Under the pieces are notes generated by a model, which worked only from the letters and a program-made list of their open reading frames with translations, had not been told where the DNA came from and did not search any database. Made by a program: the position numbers and the translations under genes. Positions 52,540 through 61,529 of a stretch of 64,000 nucleotides of DNA are shown one piece after another. The stretch comes from JANQOH01 sp965214495. GTDB lineage: Bacteria; Pseudomonadota; Alphaproteobacteria; UBA7887. The DNA lies in contig OZ243958.1 in assembly GCA_965214495.1 (NCBI GenBank), positions 3,038,001 to 3,102,000 on the forward strand, read 5' to 3'. Each line of letters starts with the position of its first letter. Position 1 is the first letter of the stretch.

Positions 52540-53611
52540 CGCGATTCCGCTTCGCTATCCTTTCCGTCATGGCGGCCCGCCGACGGGCTGGGGCGGCGGC
52601 GCGTGGACCGAAATGCGCACATTGCTCGTTCGCGTCGAAACCGACGCCGGGCTGACCGGTTGGGGCGAGGCGTTCGGCTACAACGCCATTCCGGCCACGA
52701 AAGCGGCGCTCGAAACCATGATCGCGCCGCTGGCGGTCGGACGCGACGCGACCGCGATCGCGCCGCTCACGCGAAGCATCCAGCGCGACCTGCACATTTT
52801 CGGGCGCTACGGAGTCACCGTCTTCGCGCTGAGCGGCCTCGACATCGCCCTGTGGGACATCGCCAGCAAAGCCGCCGGAATGCCGCTGCACCGGCTCGTC
52901 GGCGGCGGCGCGCGCGACACTGTGCCGGCCTATGCGAGCCTGCTGAAATATCGCGATCCCGAACTGGTCTCGACGCTGTCGAAGGCGGCGCTCGACGAGG
53001 GCTATCGGTTCATCAAGCTGCACGAGAGCACAGCAGCGCCGGTCGAAGCGGCGCGCGCCGCAGCCGGCGATGCGCCGATCATGCTCGACGTAAACTGCGT
53101 CTGGAGCGCCGGAGAGGCGCGCCGCATGGCGGAGGCGCTCGAGGATTGCGAACTTCACTGGCTCGAAGAGCCGATCTGGCCGCCGGAGAACTACGATGCG
53201 CTGAACGAGCTACGCCTCGCCGCGGCAGTTCCGGTCGCCGCCGGCGAGAACGCCTGCACTTCGTGGCAATTCGCAGCGATGATGGAGGCGGAGGCGGTCG
53301 ATTACGCGCAGCCGAGCGTAACCAAGGTCGGCGGTGTGAGCGAGTTCCTCGAGGTCGCGGCTCTGGCGCGGCACGCAAATGTCGCACTGGCGCCGCATTC
53401 GCCCTATTTCGGCCCGGGCTTCCTCGCCACCCTGCAGCTTCTCGCAGCCGATGCGTCGGTGGAGGCGATCGAGCGCTTCTACGTCACGCTCGACAACGAT
53501 CTCTACGCCGGCGCGCTGACCCCGAAGAACGGCGACATCGCCGTTCCCGACGGACCGGGCCTGGGGCTGGAGCCGGACCCGGATTTTATCGAGACCTGGC
53601 GCGAAGCTTGA
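52520..53611 (+). CDS. Mandelate racemase/muconate lactonizing enzyme family protein
   Basis: A 363-residue enolase-superfamily enzyme. The N-terminal capping domain ends near 125; the barrel contains IKLHES (second position His in place of the mandelate-racemase Lys), metal ligands Asp (IMLDVNC), Glu (HWLEEP) and Glu (AAGENA), and His in LAPHSPYFGPG. This points to a sugar-acid dehydratase or epimerase-type reaction. Start ATG 52520 overlaps the SDR gene. Product would be handled by the SDR and TPP enzyme. Confidence 0.9.
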   Translation: MKITAIDAIPLRYPFRHGGPPTGWGGGAWTEMRTLLVRVETDAGLTGWGEAFGYNAIPATKAALETMIAPLAVGRDATAIAPLTRSIQRDLHIFGRYGVTVFALSGLDIALWDIASKAAGMPLHRLVGGGARDTVPAYASLLKYRDPELVSTLSKAALDEGYRFIKLHESTAAPVEAARAAAGDAPIMLDVNCVWSAGEARRMAEALEDCELHWLEEPIWPPENYDALNELRLAAAVPVAAGENACTSWQFAAMMEAEAVDYAQPSVTKVGGVSEFLEVAALARHANVALAPHSPYFGPGFLATLQLLAADASVEAIERFYVTLDNDLYAGALTPKNGDIAVPDGPGLGLEPDPDFIETWREA

Positions 53612-53621
53612 CGGTCTCGAG

Positions 53622-53729
53622 TCAGGCGAGGAGCGCGGTCATCGCGTAAACGGCGATGATGCCGAACGCGATGGTGCCGATCCAGGTGAGGATCAAGCCA
53701 TAGTCCGTGCCGCCGTGTTCGTTGGCCAT
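53622..53729 (-). CDS. 35-residue single-helix membrane protein
   Basis: ATG 53729 to TGA 53622 reads MANEHGGTDYGLILTWIGTI and continues as one hydrophobic helix to the end. GGGAGGAG lies ahead of the ATG. It has the look of tiny respiratory-complex subunits (aa3-oxidase subunit IV-like, CydX-like) but matches none closely. It is convergent with the racemase-like gene. Confidence 0.6.
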   Translation of the reverse strand: MANEHGGTDYGLILTWIGTIAFGIIAVYAMTALLA

Positions 53730-53870
53730 GTTCCGGTGTCTCCTCCCGCAAGGCGCGCGGCTGCGTAGCAGACCCGCCGCGCCTGCGCAACTTCATGCCC
53801 GGACTTGTTTCGCGCATCTCCCTCCGAGCGGGCGTCTCCCGAACGTCCGCACGGGCGGCCGGAAACCACC

Positions 53871-55019
53871 CTACAACGTCGCGTCGGTTCCCAGAACGAG
53901 CGTGACCTGGCTCGAGAAAACGCCGCCATTGCCGTGGGCCAGGGCGATCGCAGGATCCGGCCGCTGGCGGTCGCCGGCGTCGCCGCGCAACTGGCGCACC
54001 GCCTCGATCACCGGGAACATGCCATACATGCCGGGATGGCAGCACGACAGGCCGCCGCCATTGGTGTTGACCGCCAGCCGGCCGCCGGGCGCGATGGCGC
54101 CGCCCTCCACGAACGCCCCGCCCTCTCCCTTGGCGCAGAAGCCGAGGTCTTCGAGGAACATGATCGTGTTGATGGTGAACGCGTCATAGATCTCGACGAG
54201 ATCCACCTCGGAAAGGTCGATTCCGGCCATCGCCAGAGCGCGCGGGCCGGTGTCAGACGCCGCCGTCACGGTCGCATCGGGCATACTGGCGATGTAGCGA
54301 TGCCAGTGGGCCATCGCCGCACCGAGCACCGGCACCGGCGGACGTCTGAGGTCGCGGGCGCGCTCTGGCGCGGTCAGGATCACGGCCCCCGCCCCGTCGG
54401 TGACGAGACAGCAATCGCGCACCGTGAACGGATCGCTGATCGGCCGCGACGCCAACACGTCGTCGATCGACAGCGGCGCGCGCAGAAATGCTTCGGGATT
54501 CAGCGCCGCCCAGCCGCGTGCGGCCACCGCCACCTCGGCCAACTGCTCGCGCGTGGTGCCGTATTCGTGCATGTGCCGCGACGCCGCAAGCGCGTAGGAC
54601 GTGATCGGCTGGCGCGGGCGATAGGGGCCCTCGTAGGGGTCGGGCCGCGAGGTCGATACGAGCCGCCCGGAGACCGAGCGCTGGTTGCTGCCATAGGCGA
54701 CCAGCGCGACCTCGCACTGCCCCGTCGCGATGGCCATCATCGCCGTCATCGTGTGCGCAAGGTTCGACGACCCCCCGATCATCGAGGAATCGGAGAATCG
54801 GGGCGCGATGCCGAGATACTCACACAGGGTCAGCGACCCCATGTTGTGAGTCACGGAGGCACAGAAGACCGCATCGACGTCTTTCGCCGTCAGGCCCGAA
54901 TCGTCGAGCGCCGCATTCACCGCCCCGCATGTGATCTCGAGTTCGGTCAGACCCGGGGCTTCGCCGAGGCCGAAGGTCCCGGCGCCGGCGATCGCCGCGG
55001 CGCCCCGCAGTGCGCTCAT
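53871..55019 (-). CDS. Thiolase-family protein (SCP-x/lipid-transfer type)
   Basis: A 382-residue thiolase fold protein lacking the nucleophilic Cys in its usual setting: AVFCASVTHNMGS near 60-70. It retains C-terminal NTNGGGLSCCHPGMYGM, where His and Cys of the second site are expected. Such proteins, with an adjacent DUF35 partner, act in steroid or branched acyl chain shortening and related retro-aldol reactions. Its stop-start overlap with the DUF35 gene (4 bp) supports a complex of the two. Confidence 0.88.
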   Translation of the reverse strand: MSALRGAAAIAGAGTFGLGEAPGLTELEITCGAVNAALDDSGLTAKDVDAVFCASVTHNMGSLTLCEYLGIAPRFSDSSMIGGSSNLAHTMTAMMAIATGQCEVALVAYGSNQRSVSGRLVSTSRPDPYEGPYRPRQPITSYALAASRHMHEYGTTREQLAEVAVAARGWAALNPEAFLRAPLSIDDVLASRPISDPFTVRDCCLVTDGAGAVILTAPERARDLRRPPVPVLGAAMAHWHRYIASMPDATVTAASDTGPRALAMAGIDLSEVDLVEIYDAFTINTIMFLEDLGFCAKGEGGAFVEGGAIAPGGRLAVNTNGGGLSCCHPGMYGMFPVIEAVRQLRGDAGDRQRPDPAIALAHGNGGVFSSQVTLVLGTDATL

Positions 55020-55408
55020 ACGCCCGATTCCGCCGGACGGAACACGACCACCGGGGTTTCGCCCGAACGATCGACCAGTGCAGTGACCGGCATCCCGATG
55101 CGCACCGCTTCCGGCGCGACGGATTCGACTCGGCTCATCATGCGCGGCCCCTCGGCGAGATCGATGAGCGCGACGTTATAGGGCGGGCCCTGTTCGGGCC
55201 GCCGGCGCACGACGCTGGTGGCGTACACCGTGCCGCCGCCCGAAGCCTCGCGCCAGTCGAGCGCGCGTCCGCCGCAATGCGGACAGGCGGCGCGCGGGTA
55301 GAACACCCAGCCGTCGCAAGCCGCACAGTGCTGCAACAGGAAGCGGCCGTCGCCCAGGGCGTCGAAAAACTCGCGCTCCGGGCTCCCCCCGGCAGTGTCA
55401 GCGGCCAT
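55016..55408 (-). CDS. Zn-ribbon OB-fold protein (DUF35), thiolase partner
   Basis: 130 residues: a rubredoxin-like zinc ribbon with CAACDGW and CPHCGG (residues about 30-50) followed by an OB-fold (GGGTVYATSVVRR; NVALIDLAEGPRMMSRV). Proteins of this sort are accessory subunits for acyl-CoA thiolase-like enzymes. It overlaps the thiolase stop-start by 4 bp and speE by 11 bp on the same strand. Confidence 0.92.
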   Translation of the reverse strand: MAADTAGGSPEREFFDALGDGRFLLQHCAACDGWVFYPRAACPHCGGRALDWREASGGGTVYATSVVRRRPEQGPPYNVALIDLAEGPRMMSRVESVAPEAVRIGMPVTALVDRSGETPVVVFRPAESGV

Positions 55409-56267
55409 CGTCTTCTCCCTTCATCGAGTCGTTCCACCACGCCGGCAGTGCGAAACTCGCGCGGTGCATCGCCGCATTGTAGTGGCGGCCGGCAATGCGG
55501 ACCACGGGGACGCTATAGTCATGGCTGTCGCGGCTGTACAGGAAGAATCCGAACAGGCCGCCCGGAAAAGCCGGCACGGTCGTGTGGTATGCGGCTATAT
55601 GCGGCAAGGTGCGGTTGCGGCGCATCAGGCGCAACAGGTTCGGCGCGCCGTCCGCCGACAGTTCCTGCAGAAAGCGGGGGCTGTCGCGTCCGAGGATGAT
55701 GCTGTCGGAATCGACGACCACTCCGTCGGGCGCGAGACGCGCCGCGAGGGTTTCGCAGAACGCCGGTGTGAACAGGCGATGCGAGGGGCCCACGGGCTCC
55801 GTGAGATCGAGGATCACGACGTCGTAAATCCGCTCGTCCGCGGCGAGAAAATCCGCCGCATCGGCGATGTGAAGAGTCACTCGCGGGTCGGCGTAGTCGC
55901 CCTGAAAGCCGAGATAGCGGTTACTGACGGCGATGACTCGCTCGTCGATCTCGACCATGGCCACGGCGGTGACCATGTCGTGCCGCAGCACCTCGCGCAA
56001 CGCGCCGCCGTCGCCGCCGCCGACGATCAGCACCGATGCCGCGGCGCGCCGCCGGCCGCACAACGCCACGTGCGCCGCCATCTCGTGATAGACGAACTCG
56101 TCCGCCTCGGTCGCCTGAACGGCGCCGTCTAGCATCAGGACGCGGCCGAGCATGGGATGATCGTAAATCGCGATCTCTTGATAAGCGCTGCGTTCGCGAT
56201 GCACGAGCGTCATGCGGTAGCAGCGGACGACTCCGAGGCCGTCATCGCGCTCGCGCTGCCAGTCCAT
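55398..56267 (-). CDS. speE: Polyamine aminopropyltransferase (spermidine synthase)
   Basis: A 289-residue aminopropyltransferase: YQEIAIYDHPMLGRVLMLDG near 30, VLIVGGGDGGALREVLRH near 80 (the decarboxylated-SAM site), VEIDERVIAVSNRYLG near 108, and DVVILDLTEPVGPSH near 155 with the catalytic Asp. It makes spermidine from putrescine and releases methylthioadenosine, the substrate of mtnP at 34415. Confidence 0.93.
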   Translation of the reverse strand: MDWQRERDDGLGVVRCYRMTLVHRERSAYQEIAIYDHPMLGRVLMLDGAVQATEADEFVYHEMAAHVALCGRRRAAASVLIVGGGDGGALREVLRHDMVTAVAMVEIDERVIAVSNRYLGFQGDYADPRVTLHIADAADFLAADERIYDVVILDLTEPVGPSHRLFTPAFCETLAARLAPDGVVVDSDSIILGRDSPRFLQELSADGAPNLLRLMRRNRTLPHIAAYHTTVPAFPGGLFGFFLYSRDSHDYSVPVVRIAGRHYNAAMHRASFALPAWWNDSMKGEDDGR

Positions 56268-56331
56268 CCCCTATGTTACCTCGTCCGGTCAATAGCTTCC
56301 ACCGTGCGTCTTCTGGAAATCTTTTTTGTCT

Positions 56332-56991
56332 TTACCCCACTCCCTCGTAGTGCAGAACCCGTTCCGGGTGATAAAGTCTAAGATTGTCCGATTGAATTTC
56401 CATCTTTATATCGCAAGGCAGACCATAAAGATCAACCAGTTCGAATGCGACAGGATGGTACAGAGTTCCACTCCGGACCATTTCGAACGCCACCATCAGA
56501 TGATGCGCGTCCTTCGTTACCTTGGCCTTTTCATCATTTGGGGGCGGCGAAAGATAGAACGACCGCTGCGTGGTGTTTTTGTTCCTGGCGTTGAAGGTCT
56601 TGACCTCAAGATAGACCGCTGGCGCTACCAAACCCGTGACGATCTCGATATCGGGATATCCAACCGTTTGCCGGCCACCGTCACGTGTTTTGGGTCCTTC
56701 GGCATCCAGTCCGGCGGAGCGCAATTGCCGGATTACCGGGTGCTCCATGTCGTTGCCGACTTCATTCGGTCGAGGCCGATCAATCGGATCGTCTCGAACC
56801 TCATCGCAAACCTCCCGCATGGCATTCTTCATCAAGTTCAGCAATTCAATGCTTCCTCTTAGCGTCGTGTCGAATCGCTCGACGCGCTGGTTGAATACGC
56901 TCTGGATGAAAACCTCGAATGGAACACCCCTTATCGGTTCCCGGAATTCTGAGAATATCCGAACATGGCGTTCTTCTCGTTCTACAGGCAT
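56332..56991 (-). CDS. Type II restriction endonuclease-like PD-(D/E)XK protein
   Basis: A 219-residue protein beginning inside the stop of the methyltransferase gene (TGATG, 1-nt overlap). A nuclease core is visible: PD (113-114), then YLEVKTF with Glu129, Val, Lys131, spacing usual for PD-(D/E)XK enzymes. Position after the MTase and lower GC than neighbours fit a mobile R-M module. I cannot assign a recognition site. No separate control gene is present; translation coupling may ensure methylation first. Confidence 0.75.
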   Translation of the reverse strand: MPVEREERHVRIFSEFREPIRGVPFEVFIQSVFNQRVERFDTTLRGSIELLNLMKNAMREVCDEVRDDPIDRPRPNEVGNDMEHPVIRQLRSAGLDAEGPKTRDGGRQTVGYPDIEIVTGLVAPAVYLEVKTFNARNKNTTQRSFYLSPPPNDEKAKVTKDAHHLMVAFEMVRSGTLYHPVAFELVDLYGLPCDIKMEIQSDNLRLYHPERVLHYEGVG

Positions 56992-58199
56992 CAGATTCGT
57001 TTCATCAGCACGATGCGGTTTGTGTTCGTGCCCCGGCCGTTGTTCGTCACGCCCCAGGTGTTGGACGTTTTGGTGAACCGCTGCGTGTTGACGAGAATCT
57101 TCCGGATCCGGAACGGCAGCCCCTCGACGCAGGCGACGACATGCTCTTCCAGGCGGATCGTTCCGTTCCGCACCTCGCCGACCTCGAACGCCACATGCCC
57201 GCCTGGTCCCGTAACCCGGGACAGTTCGATGAACGTCGAACGGACGAAGCGCTTCCAGTCCGCAACGTTCCTATGCCGCGTGATGCGCACCGATTTCGGA
57301 TTGACGCCGAGGAACCAGCACCGAAGCCAGTTGTCCTGTTCATAGTTGACCACGTCGAGGAACGGTGGCGACGTCACGGTCAACGAGACCGATCCATCGG
57401 GAATTTGCGGGGTGGCATCGGATTGTCCGGTCAGAAACAGAGAAACGCGGGCCGCCGGCATTCGCTGCGACAACAGGCTTTTCGATTTTCTGAGAACGAC
57501 AGATGCCACATCGCGCGCTGGCGGCGCCTGCTTCCGGCGCCGGTTGATGATCGCCTGCCGCTCGACCGTGACCGCCTGATTGGGCGGCATTGTATAGACC
57601 GACAGAAAACCGGGTGAATGGCCGGTCAACCGGTTGATGGTCACCATGCGAATCCAGCGATCCACTTTATCGGTTTCGCGCTTGAGGAGCCACCGGCGCA
57701 ACCCCTCGATCTGCGCCAGCGTTCGCGGATGGTAGAACGTCAACAGGTCCTCGCGCTCGACACCAGAGTCGGCGAACGCCCTGAACGGAATCCGGGCTAG
57801 CCGCTCTGCGATATCGGGCAACCGCGGCGGGTCGATGCGGGGTTCGGTGAGCGCGGCACTCAGCGGATTGGTGTCGTTGCCGTATGGGATACGGCCTTTT
57901 AGAGCGGCTTCGATGGGGGTCGTGCCGCGTCCCATGAATGGGTCGTAAACAATCTCGCCGGGCCGGCTGTAACGGTCGATGAAGTATGCGGGGAGCTGCG
58001 GTTTGAAACAGGCGCGGTAGCTCACTTCGTGAATGCGCGCTGCCTGTCGCTGCCGCGCGGTCCAGAATTCGCCGACCTCGTACAAGGCCGCCAGCGCGGA
58101 ATCCGCGGGAACCGCGTTGCCATCGGCCGGCTCGGCTTTCCGTCGGCGGTCATCAACCGAAACGAACATATCCGGTTGTGCGGAGAAACATCTCCTCAT
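56991..58199 (-). CDS. DNA adenine/cytosine-N4 methyltransferase of the R-M pair
   Basis: 402 residues. SAM-binding motif I DPFMGRGT at 86-93 comes before the catalytic motif IV TSPPF at 276-280, separated by about 180 residues that should contain the target-recognition region. That order (I, TRD, IV) is alpha-like, although DPFMGRGTT and TSPPF are the sequences usually seen in beta-class N4-C and N6-A enzymes, where the order is reversed. It precedes the nuclease gene with a 1-nt overlap. ATG 58199 is assumed; Met11 is an alternative. Confidence 0.85.
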   Translation of the reverse strand: MRRCFSAQPDMFVSVDDRRRKAEPADGNAVPADSALAALYEVGEFWTARQRQAARIHEVSYRACFKPQLPAYFIDRYSRPGEIVYDPFMGRGTTPIEAALKGRIPYGNDTNPLSAALTEPRIDPPRLPDIAERLARIPFRAFADSGVEREDLLTFYHPRTLAQIEGLRRWLLKRETDKVDRWIRMVTINRLTGHSPGFLSVYTMPPNQAVTVERQAIINRRRKQAPPARDVASVVLRKSKSLLSQRMPAARVSLFLTGQSDATPQIPDGSVSLTVTSPPFLDVVNYEQDNWLRCWFLGVNPKSVRITRHRNVADWKRFVRSTFIELSRVTGPGGHVAFEVGEVRNGTIRLEEHVVACVEGLPFRIRKILVNTQRFTKTSNTWGVTNNGRGTNTNRIVLMKRI

Positions 58200-58269
58200 G
58201 ACCTATCGCACCATGACGCGGAACCCCGAATCGCCTCCGGGAAAGCGTTGCCCGATCCGCGCGGCGCGG

Positions 58270-59442
58270 TCAAGCATTTGTTCCCGTTCCGTGCGCACGA
58301 GACGTCGGGCTGCGTCGCCCGGCGAGCGCGCCGTAAACGGCGAACGCGGCGACGCACGAGGCGATCGCCGGCATCATGCCGTGCGGCGGTCAGGCTTCCA
58401 GCGCCGCGCCGGCGATGGCGGGGCCAGCGATACTGCCGATGCCGTAGGCGAAGGTCAGCCCGACATTCGCCGCCGCGAGATCGGTTCCGCGGAAGCGGTC
58501 GCCGAGCAACGCCATGGCGACCAGCCACAGCGCCGCGAGTATCCCGCCCAGCACGAACAACGCCGCATACAGTGCCGGCGTCGAACCAGCGAGAAACGGG
58601 ATCGCCGCGATCGCGAGCGCACTCAGCACCGCGCAGGCAACGACCACGCCGCGGCGGTCTATCCGATCGATCAACCAGCCGATGGGGATCGACAACGCGA
58701 CCCCGCCCAGCACCAGCGCGGTCACGAGGCTTGCTGCCTTCGCCTCGTCGAAGCCGAGCCCGAGGCCATATACCGTGAGCATGGCGATCAGACCGCCGTC
58801 GGCGAGGCCGAACAGCGCCGCGGCGCCGACGGCGACCGGCAGCGCCGCCAGATAGCCGACGAAGCCGAACGACAGCGCACCGCCGATCCGCGGCGCCGTC
58901 CCGATCGCGAACCCCAGCACCGCCAATCCCGCCAGTACGGCGCCCGCGCCGACCAGGAACGGCAGCGCACCCTCGGTGCCGGTCGCGCGGATCAGCAGCG
59001 GCCCGAGCGCCACGCCGCCGGTGAGCGACGTGGTGTAGAATGCCATGACGCGCCCCCGGACCGTGTCGCCGGCGGCCTGGTTGACCCAGGTCTCGGTAGT
59101 GACGAACAAGAGTCCCTCGGCGGCGCCGAAGACGAAGCGCAGCGCCAACCACGCGCCGAACGCCGTGGCGGTGGGCATCAGCGCCAGCACGAGCGCGCAG
59201 GCAACGAGTCCGGAAGCCATCGCCGGCAACAGGCCGAACCGCGGAATCAGTCGCGGCGCCAGCGGCGCGCCGGCCATGATCCCGAGAAACTGCGCCGCCG
59301 CGTTTATCCCGATCAGGGTCTCTCCGAACCCGAGGCGCTCCAGAGTCACCGCGATCAGCGGCAGCGCCAGCCCGATCGTCAGACCCAACAGGCCGGCGGC
59401 CAGGATGGCGGCGATCAGTCCCCGGAGGGTGCTCGGGGCCAT
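58270..59442 (-). CDS. MFS transporter with an in-frame TGA near the C-terminus
   Basis: The first 350 residues (ATG 59442 to TGA 58392-58390) cover about eleven helices of a YcaD/sugar-efflux-like MFS protein (GLIAAILAAGLLGLTIGLAL; DTVRGRVMAFYTTSLTGGVA; IPIGWLIDRIDRRG). After the TGA the same frame goes on for 39 codons encoding PHGMMPAIASCVAAFAVYGA and a polar tail to a TGA at 58270. That looks like the missing last helix, so the internal TGA is probably a nonsense mutation, perhaps of a Trp codon. The start overlaps the rnr 3' end by 28 bp. Confidence 0.8.
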
Positions 59443-61529
59443 CGTCCGACCGGCGAAGCGAGCGCGAAACGCAGCGTCCCGGTCACCGCGTCGGCCTCGA
59501 CCAACGTCGCACGCACGAGCGCCCCGAGGCCGATGGCGGCGCCGCTGCGCTCGCCTACCAGTCGGCTCCGGGCCTCGTCGTAACGCATCCGTTCGGCGAA
59601 GCTGCGCATGGGGACGAGACCTTCGGCGCCGGTGTCCGCGAGCCCGACGAACAGGCCGAACCGGGTGACGCCGACCACTCGGGCGTCGAACGTCGCGCCG
59701 ACCCGCTCCGCGAGGAAGCGCGCCGCCAACCGATCGACCGCCTCGCGCTCCGCCGCGGTGGCGCGCCGTTCGACGTCCGAAAGCGCCGCCCCGATCTCGA
59801 CGAGCGATCCGGTCGACTCCCCGCTGCTTCCATTGCCGCCGAGGTGCAGCGCGCGGATCAGTGCCCGGTGGACGAGCAGGTCGGCATAACGGCGGATCGG
59901 CGAGGTGAAATGTCCGTAGCGCCGCAGATTGAGCCCGAAATGGCCGATGTTTCTCGGGCTGTATTCGGCTTGCGCCTGCGCGCGCAGCACCGCCATCGCC
60001 ACTGCCTCTTGCTCGGGCCGGCCACGAGACCGGGCGAGCAGGCCGTCGAGTTGTGCGGGTGCGAGTCGGCGCCCGGGCGCGAGCTTGTATCCCAAGCCTG
60101 CGAGGCAGTTTCGCAGTGTTTCCAGTTTGTCGAGGGGCGGCTGGTCGTGAACGCGGAACAGGCACGGCGTCTCGCACGCCACAAGGGTTTCCGCCGCCGC
60201 CACATTCGCCGCGATCATGAATTCCTCGATCAAACGGTGGCTGTCGAAACGCGGCCGCGGCTCGATGGCGGACACTTCGCCGGCGCCGTCGAACAGAACC
60301 CGGCGCTCGGGGAGATCGAAATCCAGCGAGCCGCGTGCCGCGCGCGCCCGCTTCAGCGCGCCGAACGCGCCGAACAGGGCGGCAAGGGCGGGGTCGGAGG
60401 GGCCACGCTCCTGCGCGTCGCGGTAGGTCAGTCGCGCCGCCGAGCGCATCAGTGCGCGCTCGAAGCGATGGCGGACCGGCGCGCCGCCCGCGTCGATCCA
60501 GAGGTGGACCGCGACACAGGCCCGGTCTTCGCCGGGGCGCAGCGAGCACAGTCCGTTCGACAACGCTTCCGGCAGCATCGGGATCGCCCGGTCGGGCAGA
60601 TAAACCGAATTTCCGCGCCGGCGTGCCTCGCGATCGAGCGCGCCGCCGTGACGCACATAGTGCGCCACGTCGGCGATAGCGACCACCAGATGCCAGCCGC
60701 CGTTCGCGGGTTCCGCCCAGACGGCGTCGTCGAAATCTCGCGCGTCCTCGTCGTCGATGGTAACCAGGGGCAAGGCGCGCAGATCGGTGCGATCGCCGAG
60801 CGCGGGCGGCGTCGCGGCGGCCGCTTCTGCCAGCGCCGCGGGCGAAAATTCATACGGTATGTCGTGGCGCTCCAACACTAGCCGGGCGATCGCACCCGGG
60901 CGGTCGAGCGCGCCGAACGCTGCCGTGACGCGCGCCAGCGGCGCGCCGGGCGAGGTTTCCGCAACGACCAGATCCCCGGGCAGGGCATCGCCGTTCGCGC
61001 CCTCGGCGATCCGCAGGCCGGTGCGCTCCCGGCGCTCGACCGAGCGTACGAAACCGCCATTGCCGTCGCGCGCCCGGTCGTAAACGCCGACGACGCGCCG
61101 CGGCCGGCGACCGATCACACGGATGATCTCGGCGCGGCTGCGTCCCGCATGGCGCACGAGGACGCGGTCGTCGACACCCGGCGCGACGCCTCGGCGATGT
61201 CGCGGCGGTGCCACCGCGAACCGTGGCGGCGGGTCGTCGCCGCGCCAATCCGCGGGGACGGCGACCGGCTCGCCACCGTCGTCGAGAGCGACGATCGTGG
61301 CCACGAACACCGGCGGCAAGCTGCCGGGTTTCGCGCGTCCGGGTCGCTCGATGAGACCTTCGTCGGCCATGTCGCGCAGCAAGCGGGTCAACGCCGCCCG
61401 TTCAGCGCCGCGAACGCCGAACGTGCGCGCGATCTCGCGCCTGCCGACCGTTCCCTCGGCAGTTTCGATGAATTCGAGGACCCGGGCGCGCGTCGGCAGC
61501 TCCGATCCGCCGCGGCCCGGCGCCGTCAC
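59415..61529 (-). CDS. rnr: Ribonuclease R
   Basis: 704 residues of a 3'-5' exoribonuclease. The winged-helix N-terminus (residues 10-65), cold-shock-like domain, and RNB catalytic domain with TIDDEDARDFDDAVW near 265 (Mg-binding aspartates) are present, followed by an S1 domain near 620-690 (GATFDARVVGVTRFGLFVGL). The basic C-terminal tail of enterobacterial RNase R is absent. The GTG start overlaps the topA stop by 4 bp (GTGA). Confidence 0.96.
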   Translation of the reverse strand: MTAPGRGGSELPTRARVLEFIETAEGTVGRREIARTFGVRGAERAALTRLLRDMADEGLIERPGRAKPGSLPPVFVATIVALDDGGEPVAVPADWRGDDPPPRFAVAPPRHRRGVAPGVDDRVLVRHAGRSRAEIIRVIGRRPRRVVGVYDRARDGNGGFVRSVERRERTGLRIAEGANGDALPGDLVVAETSPGAPLARVTAAFGALDRPGAIARLVLERHDIPYEFSPAALAEAAAATPPALGDRTDLRALPLVTIDDEDARDFDDAVWAEPANGGWHLVVAIADVAHYVRHGGALDREARRRGNSVYLPDRAIPMLPEALSNGLCSLRPGEDRACVAVHLWIDAGGAPVRHRFERALMRSAARLTYRDAQERGPSDPALAALFGAFGALKRARAARGSLDFDLPERRVLFDGAGEVSAIEPRPRFDSHRLIEEFMIAANVAAAETLVACETPCLFRVHDQPPLDKLETLRNCLAGLGYKLAPGRRLAPAQLDGLLARSRGRPEQEAVAMAVLRAQAQAEYSPRNIGHFGLNLRRYGHFTSPIRRYADLLVHRALIRALHLGGNGSSGESTGSLVEIGAALSDVERRATAAEREAVDRLAARFLAERVGATFDARVVGVTRFGLFVGLADTGAEGLVPMRSFAERMRYDEARSRLVGERSGAAIGLGALVRATLVEADAVTGTLRFALASPVGRWPRAPSGD

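Noticed and set aside
58390..58392. TGA in the MFS gene as a selenocysteine codon
   Set aside because: No selenoprotein family, no SECIS-like hairpin seen, and the position is in a membrane-helix linker.
58390..60549. A 719-codon open frame covering MFS and part of rnr
   Set aside because: The upstream half is an antisense-like shadow of rnr on another reading frame; the MFS protein starts at ATG 59442.
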